A stretch of DNA of 5,819 nucleotides, taken from the NCBI GenBank assembly GCA_022709605.1, contig JAKLIM010000248.1, forward strand, positions 1 to 5,819, given 5' to 3'. A model generated the notes under the pieces. The model saw nothing but the letters and a program-made list of their open reading frames with translations. It had not been told where the DNA came from and did no database searches. Shown in pieces: positions 1-5,722 of this stretch. A program made the translations under genes and the position numbers. The DNA comes from Bacteroidota bacterium. Lineage in GTDB: Bacteria > Bacteroidota > Bacteroidia > Bacteroidales > Paludibacteraceae. Position 1 is the stretch's first letter; the number at the start of each line of letters is the position of its first letter.

Positions 1-6
1 TTTGTC

Positions 7-20
7 AAAAACCGGTTTTT
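7..20. repeat. 14-bp perfect palindrome AAAAACCGGTTTTT
   Basis: The two halves AAAAACC and GGTTTTT are exact reverse complements with no spacer. Flanking TTG (2-4) and CAA (22-24) can extend the pairing imperfectly. As RNA it would give only a weak A-U stem closed by CCGG, so it would be a poor intrinsic terminator. As DNA it could be a binding site for a dimeric protein. It may belong to the gene beyond the left edge. Its function is unknown. Confidence 0.5.
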
Positions 21-38
21 TCAATTCAGGATTTGTCT

Positions 39-74
39 CTGTCTTAGAGGTTCAACAGAACTTCAGTGTGCATC
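39..74 (+). repeat. Two decayed copies at the left edge of the 21-bp array
   Basis: The stretch CTGTCTTAGAGGTTCAAC resembles the downstream repeat unit with 2 bp missing from its T-run, and ACTTCAGTGTGCATC resembles a second shortened unit. The conserved AG dinucleotide falls at 46, 65 and then 84, so the spacing is 19 bp here before the array settles into 21 bp. The similarity is partial, and these copies could be chance extensions. Confidence 0.4.
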
Positions 75-326
75 CTATCTTTTAGAGAGTGCAACCTATG
101 TTTTAGAAGGTCAATCCTATCTTTTAGAAGGTCAATCCTATCTTTTAGAAGGTACATCGCATGTTTTAGAAGTTACAACTCATGTTTTAGAAGGCCAATC
201 CTATCTTTTAGACGACACATCCTATCTTTCAGACTGTATTTTACATGTTTTGGAAGGTTAATACTATATTTAATACGATTTATCGTATGTTTTAGAAGTA
301 TAATCGTATGTTTCAGATATTATTCA
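75..326 (+). repeat. Tandem array of twelve 21-bp direct repeats
   Basis: Twelve contiguous units start at 75, 96, 117, 138, 159, 180, 201, 222, 243, 264, 285 and 306, with no insertion or deletion between them. Unit positions 1-12 are close to CTATSTTTTAGA, and positions 13-21 are close to AGGTCAATC but more variable. Unit positions 3, 4, 6, 7, 8 and 12 (A, T, T, T, T, A) are the same in every copy. Units 2-4 are nearly identical, while units 8-12 are more diverged and unit 10 is the most degenerate. The better copies can form a small imperfect dyad: CCT, bulged A, TCT, loop TTT, AGA, AGG. There are no spacers, so this is not a CRISPR array. A period of 21 bp equals two turns of B-DNA, which puts every T-tract on the same helix face. 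Possible roles are a curved-DNA or multi-site protein-binding element, a minisatellite, or part of a transcribed 3' region. The repeat itself is certain; its function is not known. Confidence 0.95.
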
Positions 327-366
327 ATGAGAGCCGGTTACTTAATAGTTTCCGACTCTCATTTTC
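326..366 (+). terminator. Possible intrinsic terminator directly after the repeat array
   Basis: AATGAGAG (326-333) pairs with CTCTCATT (356-363). After one C-A mismatch, CGG (335-337) pairs with CCG (352-354). This leaves a 14-nt loop at 338-351. The right arm runs into TTTT (362-365), so a plus-strand transcript would end in a short U-run. The U-run is brief and partly inside the stem, so termination may be weak. It would end a transcript that passes rightward through the array, separating it from susC. The minus-strand side has no comparable U-run. The inverted repeat could instead be a protein-binding site. Confidence 0.45.
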
Positions 367-409
367 TGGCGATATACAAATTCAACAACCTCTCTCCTAC
401 TCTAAAGTC

Positions 410-440
410 TATAGTTGTAAACTATATCTTTCAATTGAAA
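410..440. repeat. Two adjacent AT-rich palindromes
   Basis: TATAGTT (410-416) and AACTATA (420-426) are perfect 7-bp inverted arms around GTA. Two bases later, TTTCAATTGAAA (429-440) is a perfect 12-bp palindrome. Either could be a half-site array for a regulator. Such AT-rich DNA also produces palindromes by chance, so no function is assigned. Confidence 0.4.
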
Positions 441-511
441 AAACTATTACAAATTCACTAATAAATACTTTTTAAAAATCTTTACTGCAATAAAAATAAT
501 AATCAATAGAC

Positions 512-523
512 AATTGATCAATT
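512..523. repeat. 12-bp perfect palindrome AATTGATCAATT
   Basis: The sequence is its own reverse complement. It shares the heptamer CAATTGA (511-517) with the palindrome at 429-440 (432-438). Its right end overlaps the left arm of the larger inverted repeat at 520-595. Its function is unknown. Confidence 0.4.
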
Positions 524-595
524 TGTTTTTTATAAAAATCTCAAAGATAGAATTTCATAGGTTAAATTCAATAATCTATCCAAAAAAAACAAATT
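520..595. repeat. Nested AT-rich inverted repeat with 12-bp outer arms
   Basis: AATTTGTTTTTT (520-531) is exactly complementary to the sequence at 584-595. Inside it, GATAG (546-550) pairs with CTATC (576-580), and GAATTT (550-555) with AAATTC (564-569), so the element can fold as an imperfect long hairpin or cruciform. The outer arms are low in complexity, which lowers their significance. They enclose a leftward promoter-like sequence (542-571). Confidence 0.5.
542..571 (-). promoter_or_regulatory. Leftward promoter-like sequence
   Basis: Read on the minus strand, TATCTTTG (plus 542-549) fits the Bacteroidota -7 consensus TAnnTTTG. A TTG (plus 569-571) lies 19 bp upstream of it, close to the usual -33 spacing. 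Transcription would start near 535 and run left toward the hairpin and the 21-bp array. AT-rich DNA gives such matches by chance, so this is tentative. No leftward gene is visible in the window. Confidence 0.25.
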
Positions 596-616
596 TCTAC
601 CATTTTATGTCGAAAA

Positions 617-665
617 AGTATCAGTTAATGATAAAATAATATAGTTTTTTATTGGTACTGATACT
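617..665. promoter_or_regulatory. Candidate operator: 9-bp inverted repeat beside the susC promoter
   Basis: AGTATCAGT (617-625) and ACTGATACT (657-665) are perfect inverted arms with a 31-bp spacer and mixed base composition. Inside the spacer, ATAAAA (631-636) and TTTTAT (647-652) are also complementary. The right arm ends one base before the -7 element at 667, and the left arm lies upstream of the expected -33 position, so the pair brackets the RNA polymerase site. Arm centres are 40 bp apart, near four helical turns. This fits a dimeric or looping regulator that controls susC. The regulator is not in the window. Confidence 0.45.
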
Positions 666-666
666 C

Positions 667-674
667 TATTTTTG
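667..674 (+). promoter_or_regulatory. Likely susC operon promoter, -7 element TATTTTTG
   Basis: TATTTTTG is an exact match to the Bacteroidota -7 consensus TAnnTTTG and is the only plus-strand match I found between the hairpin and the susC start. The expected -33 TTTG is not well formed: the position about 19 bp upstream is a T-run (645-650). A weak -33 is what would be expected of an activator-dependent promoter. Transcription should start around 680, giving a leader of about 55 nt. Confidence 0.55.
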
Positions 675-699
675 CAAAGTCGAAATTTATAATGTCGGC

Positions 700-728
700 A
701 ATACAAAATTAACCCTTAAATACAAAAT
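700..728 (+). repeat. 10-bp direct repeat in the susC leader
   Basis: AATACAAAAT occurs at 700-709 and again at 719-728, one copy ending 8 nt before the susC ATG. The leader has no purine-rich Shine-Dalgarno sequence and is A-rich and unstructured, as is common upstream of Bacteroidota genes. The repeat could help ribosome loading or be chance. Confidence 0.4.
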
Positions 729-736
729 CTAATTCC

Positions 737-3700
737 ATGAAGAGAAAATTATTTTTTCTTTCAGTATTACTCCTGTTTGGAGTATGCCTGGTTTCTGCAC
801 AGCAGAGCCTTTCTGTTTCGGGAGTTGTAACCGATGCCAGTGATGGTAATCCATTGATTGGAGTTTCGGTACAAGTAAAAGGAACATCAACCGGTACCGT
901 AACCGACATTGATGGGAAATACTCCTTAGCAGTTCCACAAGGTTCAACCCTTGTTTTTACTTACATTGGTATGGAAAAACAAGAGATCTCAGCAAAAAGT
1001 AAAGTTATGAATGTGAAAATGCAATCGGATGCCAAAATGCTTGACGAGGTGGTAGCAGTTGGTTATGGAACCATGCGCAAAAGCGATCTTTCCGGAGCTT
1101 CGGTTTCGGTTGGTGAAGAAAAGCTCAAAGGTTCTATCATTACCAACATGGACCAGGCTTTGCAAGGTCGGGTTGCAGGTGTAACGGCTGTTCAAACTTC
1201 GGGGCAACCGGGTTCGTCAGTTTCAATACGCGTTCGTGGACAAGGTACAGTGAATGCCGATGCTGAACCACTGTATGTTATCGATGGTGTACCTGTTCAG
1301 GTTTCGGGAAGATCGGGCGCCGATTTTGGTTTGGGCGATGCACTGGGTAATGGTAAAGTTTCAACCATTTCTCCATTATCTACCATAAATCCTTCCGACA
1401 TTATTTCGATGGAAATTCTGAAAGATGCTTCAGCCACTGCTATTTATGGTTCGCGTGCATCGAATGGTGTTGTGCTTATCACAACAAAACGTGGTAAAAA
1501 CGGCGAAGCAAAATTTACTTATGATGGACTTTATGGTTATCAACGTCAGGCTAAACGCCTCGATGTAATGAATTTGCAACAATTTGCCGAATATAGCAAT
1601 GCTATGGCAAGCGAAACTGCCGGTCGTGATATGCGCGAAGAATTCAGAGATCCTTCATTATTAGGAGTCGGTACTAATTGGCAGGATGCAATTTTTCAGT
1701 TAGCGCCCACACAAAGTCATACCATCAACGCATCGGGTGGAACCGACATTGTTAAATACTTTGTTTCAGGTTCTTATTTAGGACAAGAAGGAACCGTAAT
1801 TGGTTCAAGTTTCGATCGTTTTGCATTCCGCAGCAACCTGGATGCTCAACTTAAAAAATGGTTGAAGTTAGGATTGAATATGTCTTATTCAACCACCAAA
1901 GAGCGTTTAGGCTTGGCTGACAGCGATGAGGGAATTATTAACACCGCTTTGCTTTCGACTCCTGATGTTCCAATTTACGATATGGATGGAAATTACACCA
2001 GCGTATCGCGCGAAGGCGTTGCATCACGCATCAATCCGATTGCTAAAGCGCTGGACGAAGATAATTTATTGAACAGAACATCGTTGGATGTTAACTTTTT
2101 TACTGACATTACTTTTTTCAAAGGATTAACACTTCGTTCGGAATTTGCAGCCAGCATGGGCGATTCGGATGCAGAACGTTTTCGTCCGAAAGCTGAATAT
2201 GGAAGTTGGAAACGCAGTATCAACAGCGATGCCAAACAACACAACGAAAATTTATTTTGGCAATTAAAAAATTACCTGACTTATGCCAAAGATTTCGGAT
2301 TACATAAAACAAACTTTATGTTGGGCCAGGAAATGTCTGAATCAAGCTGGGAATATTTAGCCGCTTCGGCATCAAACTTGCCCGATAATCTGATTCATAA
2401 TCCGGCTTTAGGTTCTGATCCATTGATTAATACCGGTTTTGGAAGCAGTGCAATGGCATCGGTTTTTGCCCGTGGCACGTATAACTACAACGATAAATAT
2501 TATGCAACTTATACTTTCCGTCGTGATGGATCATCCAACTTCGGACCGTTGAATCGTTGGGCTTCATTCCATGCTGTAGCAGGTTCGTGGCGTTTTATTA
2601 ATGAAGAATTTATGACCAATTTAAAAGATATTATCTCAAACGGCAAATTACGTTTAGGTTGGGGTCAAACAGGGAACCAATTTATTCCGGGTTACCAATG
2701 GGGCGCCGCCATTTCGAAAATGCCTACCGGTTTAGGAATGGGTTATCGCCAGAGTAATATTGCCAACCCACGCGTACAATGGGAAAAACAGGTACAATTG
2801 AATATCGGGCTTGATTTGGCTTTGTTAAACAATCGCATTGAACTCACCATGGATGTTTATGATAAAGTATCAAAAAACATGTTGATGCAGGCACAATTAC
2901 CTTCGTATTTGGGAACTGATGGAAATGGCTCAAGTGCATTGGCTGCTCCTTACGGAAATTATGGAACAATTGATAATAAAGGTCTTGAAATTGCTTTAAC
3001 AACACGTAATATTAAAACAAAAACCATTCAATGGGATACCGAATTACAATTATCGTTCAATAAAAACAAATTGGTTTCGTTGGAAGGTACCGGAAATTCG
3101 TACCTCGAAGGTTACGGACAATGGAGCGATGTGGTTGCGCGTTCGGGCATAGGTCAACCATTGTACAGCTATTATGGCTATAAAGTAATTGGCGTATATC
3201 AGGACCTGGAAGATATCAAAAGCAGTGCAACACCTTCAAGCTATCCTGCTGATGGTAAATCGTTTGGACGTGCCAATACAGTTTATCCCGGTGATTTGAA
3301 ATTCGAAGATGTAAGCGGACCAAACGGAACTCCTGATGGTGTGATAAATGAATATGACCGTACCGATTTAGGTTCACCACTTCCAATCTTTACTTTTGGT
3401 TTAACCAATACGGTTCGATATAGGAATTTTGATTTTACTGTTTTTGTGAATGGAAGCTACGGTAACAAAGTACTAAATTACATGTCGCGCAACCTGACGA
3501 ATATGAAATCGATGTGGAACAATCAGTTGGCAGTTGTTACCGAGCGTGCCCGTTTGGAACAAGTAAACACTTCAACCACATATCCTTATGTAAATTCAAC
3601 AGGTATTACAGTTTACAATTGGTTCGATGATATTGACAATGTGAAAGTTGCAAATCCAAACGCAACAGTGCCGCGTGCTATTCAAAACGACCCGAACGAC

Positions 3701-3979
3701 AATGCCCGTTTGTCGAGCAGATACATTGAGGATGGTTCGTACTTACGAGTAAAAAATATTTCATTGGGTTACACCTTTGATAAAAGTAAGTTGAAAACGC
3801 TTCATTTGGAATCGTTAAAAGTATATGCCAATGTTCAGAATTTGCTGACATTTACAAAATATACCGGCTTCGATCCTGAAATCGGCGTAAATACAGCCAA
3901 TGTAAATGTTTATGGACTTGATAACGGACGTTATCCTTCGCCTCAGGTATATTCATTTGGAGTAAACTTCTCATTCTAA
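737..3979 (+). CDS. SusC/RagA-family TonB-linked outer-membrane transporter
   Basis: This protein imports a bound ligand, normally an oligosaccharide or peptide, across the outer membrane using energy from TonB-ExbBD. At 1080 residues it has the usual SusC length. Residues 1-21 form a Sec signal peptide ending VSA before QQ. A carboxypeptidase-regulatory-like domain spans about 27-98. The TonB-box-like DEVVAVGYG is at 103-111. The plug follows to about 252, with the SusC hallmark LYVIDGVPV at 179-187 and ATAIYGSRASNGVVLITT at 233-250. The rest is the beta-barrel, ending in the outer-membrane signature SFGVNFSF with a terminal Phe. Residues 852-883 carry the acidic, possibly calcium-binding loop common in SusC proteins. 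There is no N-terminal STN domain, so direct anti-sigma signalling is not expected. The ATG at 737 is supported by the adjacent signal peptide and an in-frame TAA at 710-712. It heads the operon, 24 nt before susD. The family is certain; the substrate is unknown. Confidence 0.97.
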   Translation: MKRKLFFLSVLLLFGVCLVSAQQSLSVSGVVTDASDGNPLIGVSVQVKGTSTGTVTDIDGKYSLAVPQGSTLVFTYIGMEKQEISAKSKVMNVKMQSDAKMLDEVVAVGYGTMRKSDLSGASVSVGEEKLKGSIITNMDQALQGRVAGVTAVQTSGQPGSSVSIRVRGQGTVNADAEPLYVIDGVPVQVSGRSGADFGLGDALGNGKVSTISPLSTINPSDIISMEILKDASATAIYGSRASNGVVLITTKRGKNGEAKFTYDGLYGYQRQAKRLDVMNLQQFAEYSNAMASETAGRDMREEFRDPSLLGVGTNWQDAIFQLAPTQSHTINASGGTDIVKYFVSGSYLGQEGTVIGSSFDRFAFRSNLDAQLKKWLKLGLNMSYSTTKERLGLADSDEGIINTALLSTPDVPIYDMDGNYTSVSREGVASRINPIAKALDEDNLLNRTSLDVNFFTDITFFKGLTLRSEFAASMGDSDAERFRPKAEYGSWKRSINSDAKQHNENLFWQLKNYLTYAKDFGLHKTNFMLGQEMSESSWEYLAASASNLPDNLIHNPALGSDPLINTGFGSSAMASVFARGTYNYNDKYYATYTFRRDGSSNFGPLNRWASFHAVAGSWRFINEEFMTNLKDIISNGKLRLGWGQTGNQFIPGYQWGAAISKMPTGLGMGYRQSNIANPRVQWEKQVQLNIGLDLALLNNRIELTMDVYDKVSKNMLMQAQLPSYLGTDGNGSSALAAPYGNYGTIDNKGLEIALTTRNIKTKTIQWDTELQLSFNKNKLVSLEGTGNSYLEGYGQWSDVVARSGIGQPLYSYYGYKVIGVYQDLEDIKSSATPSSYPADGKSFGRANTVYPGDLKFEDVSGPNGTPDGVINEYDRTDLGSPLPIFTFGLTNTVRYRNFDFTVFVNGSYGNKVLNYMSRNLTNMKSMWNNQLAVVTERARLEQVNTSTTYPYVNSTGITVYNWFDDIDNVKVANPNATVPRAIQNDPNDNARLSSRYIEDGSYLRVKNISLGYTFDKSKLKTLHLESLKVYANVQNLLTFTKYTGFDPEIGVNTANVNVYGLDNGRYPSPQVYSFGVNFSF

Positions 3980-3990
3980 TATTTAAAAGA

Positions 3991-3995
3991 AAGGA
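3991..3995 (+). promoter_or_regulatory. Shine-Dalgarno-like AAGGA before the susD-like gene
   Basis: AAGGA lies in the 24-nt susC-susD gap, 8 nt before the ATG at 4004, and supports that start. It contrasts with susC, whose leader has no such element, and suggests that the second gene can recruit ribosomes by itself within the shared transcript. Confidence 0.5.
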
Positions 3996-4003
3996 AAAAT
4001 TGT

Positions 4004-5701
4004 ATGAAAATTATCAATAAAATAAAAGTGCTGGCAACAGCCATAATTGTAATGGCCGGACTATCTTCATGCGAAGATTTTTTAAGTCGCCCGACCATTG
4101 ACAATTACACCATTGATGGATTTTACCAAACCGACGAACAATGTTTTCAGGCGGTAAATCCAATTTACAACTCACCCTGGTACGATTTTCAACGTGGTTT
4201 TGTAAAAATCGGAGATGCATTATCAGGCAATGTTTTTTATGGAACCGACAATGCTTATCAAAGTTTTGTATTGAAATCGAGCGATGAAGATATTCGTAAT
4301 GAATCGGCTTCGTTATGGTCGGTAAATGCTTATTGCAATACGCTGATTGAGAATATTGACTTAAAAGCAGGTCCTAAAGTTACTGAAAAGGCGAAGAATA
4401 CAGTGAAAGGCGAAGCATTGACATGGAAAGCCATGACGTATTTTTATCTTGTTCGTTGTTTTGGTGCAGTGCCAATTATTCATAACAATAGTGAGATTAT
4501 CGCTTCAAGCGATGTGAATAATATTTATAAAAATAAAACCGAAGATGTTTATACTTATATTGTAAAAACGTTGGAAAAAGCAATTGAATTTTTGCCGGAA
4601 GAAAATGCCACCGGAAGAATTGATAAGTTCAGTGCTTATGGTTTGTTAGCAAAAGTTTATTTGGCAAAATCGGGTTTCGGACAAAACGGAACACGCGTTC
4701 AGGCTGATTTAGACAAAGCTGCTGAATATGCTAAGAAAGTAATCGACGAAAGTGGTCGTAAACTGACTCCTGTTTATTCTGATATTTTCCGTCTGCAAAA
4801 TAATTTCAGCGACGAAAGTCTGATTGCCTGGCATTGGACGGTAAGTAATAACTGGACCAGCCAAAACACATTTCAATCTGATTTAGGATTAGCCGGATTT
4901 TCTGAATTTGCCGATTCGTGGGGAACCTGGGTAGGTTTAACCGTAGATCTTCAAAATGCATTTGGCGAAAACGCTTCCAGTCTGACACGAAACAACAACG
5001 ATGCGCGTCGAAAAGCAACCATGATGATGCAAGGCGATCATTACGAATATTTCTGGGCTGACAAAGGTGGTTTCGACTATGACTGGAAAAAACCAAACTC
5101 GAGTGATGGTTCTTTAACAGTAACTTACGGTGTTGGTACAGGCTCAAACTGTGTGAAACATTTGGTGGGTAATAACGGCGATCACGTTGCCGGAAGCAAG
5201 ATGGGTATGAATCGCATGGCCACTTCGTTAAGTACACACATTCTTCGGTTGGCAGATGTATATTTGATTTATGCCGAAGCAAAATTAGGCAATGCCTCTT
5301 CAACTTCGGATGCCGGTGCGCTGTCAGCTTTTAATGCGGTTCGTGGTCGGAGTGTAAAAAACTATGTAAACAAATCGTCCATTACTTTCGATGATATTTT
5401 TAACGAACGCCGTTTGGAGTTGGCTTGCGAAGGCGATTTCTGGTTCGATTTTGTTCGGTTAAGTTATTACAAAGAATCGGATGCCCGTGCTCGTTTGGCA
5501 GCTCAGGAAAGAGGTTACTGGAATGGTTTGGAAGGATTTTACAAAGGTCAGGCCGATGCATCGACTGTAACAATGGGTTCGTGGAAAGTATCTTCATCGA
5601 ACATTAAGTTCACTATTCCATTTCCAGATACCGATTTGGCAGCTAATCCTCGTTTAAACGAAGAACCTGTGTCGTTTGATTTCAGTTCAATAGGGTATTA
5701 A
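4004..5701 (+). CDS. SusD/RagB-family nutrient-binding surface lipoprotein
   Basis: This is the partner lipoprotein of the upstream SusC: it captures ligand at the cell surface and closes the barrel like a lid. The N-terminus has a lipoprotein signal peptide with lipobox LSSC and lipidated Cys23. The acidic Glu24-Asp25 that follow fit the Bacteroidota surface-export signal. Family signatures appear in order: the TPR-like helix EALTWKAMTYFYLVRCFGAVP (137-157), GRIDKFSAYGLLAKVYL (204-220), LRLADVYLIYAEA (414-426), and the SusD C-terminal motif ERRLELACEGDFWFDFVRL (468-486). The C-terminus NPRLNEEP is also typical. At 565 residues the length is normal and nothing looks broken. The region at about 270-390 is rich in Trp and aromatic residues and may help bind ligand, but SusD proteins diverge here and the substrate cannot be read from it. 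It is co-transcribed with susC and followed after 21 nt by another lipoprotein gene. Confidence 0.96.
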   Translation: MKIINKIKVLATAIIVMAGLSSCEDFLSRPTIDNYTIDGFYQTDEQCFQAVNPIYNSPWYDFQRGFVKIGDALSGNVFYGTDNAYQSFVLKSSDEDIRNESASLWSVNAYCNTLIENIDLKAGPKVTEKAKNTVKGEALTWKAMTYFYLVRCFGAVPIIHNNSEIIASSDVNNIYKNKTEDVYTYIVKTLEKAIEFLPEENATGRIDKFSAYGLLAKVYLAKSGFGQNGTRVQADLDKAAEYAKKVIDESGRKLTPVYSDIFRLQNNFSDESLIAWHWTVSNNWTSQNTFQSDLGLAGFSEFADSWGTWVGLTVDLQNAFGENASSLTRNNNDARRKATMMMQGDHYEYFWADKGGFDYDWKKPNSSDGSLTVTYGVGTGSNCVKHLVGNNGDHVAGSKMGMNRMATSLSTHILRLADVYLIYAEAKLGNASSTSDAGALSAFNAVRGRSVKNYVNKSSITFDDIFNERRLELACEGDFWFDFVRLSYYKESDARARLAAQERGYWNGLEGFYKGQADASTVTMGSWKVSSSNIKFTIPFPDTDLAANPRLNEEPVSFDFSSIGY

Positions 5702-5722
5702 AATATTATTATAAAAGAAAAT

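Larger units (their letters stand above)
1..736. other. Gene-free, repeat-rich upstream region of the susCD operon
   Basis: No protein-coding gene can be supported here. From left to right the region holds a 14-bp palindrome, a 21-bp tandem array, a terminator-like hairpin, several AT-rich palindromes, an inverted repeat next to the likely susC promoter, and the susC leader. Two plus-strand frames stay open across the array, but this follows from the 21-bp period containing no stop in those frames and is not good evidence of coding. The sequence right of about 370 is markedly more AT-rich than the genes. The end of whatever gene lies further left cannot be recognised. Confidence 0.7.

Noticed and set aside
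75..317. Each array unit as a promoter (TATCTTTT resembles TAnnTTTG)
   Set aside because: The final G of the -7 consensus is replaced in the repeat core, and the 21-bp steps offer no proper TTTG at -33.
75..326. CRISPR array
   Set aside because: The units are contiguous, 21 bp long and diverged, without unique spacers, and no cas gene is present.
66..461. A 131-codon plus-strand open frame starting at GTG, with heptads such as SILSFRR
   Set aside because: Its repeat pattern is just the 21-bp array read in one of the frames without a stop. The start is GTG without a ribosome site, the frame runs through the terminator-like hairpin into very AT-rich DNA, and substitutions between units do not favour silent positions.
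617..665. RNA hairpin or riboswitch upstream of susC
   Set aside because: The inverted arms lie upstream of the predicted transcription start near 680, so they would not be in the transcript, and no known riboswitch core is visible.
704..711. Minus-strand TAATTTTG, a second leftward -7-like match in the susC leader
   Set aside because: It has no convincing -33 partner, and such six-base matches are expected by chance in AT-rich leaders.
4806..5303. A 165-codon minus-strand open frame inside the susD-like gene
   Set aside because: It lies wholly opposite a gene with clear family signatures, has no recognisable domain, and is a shadow frame.
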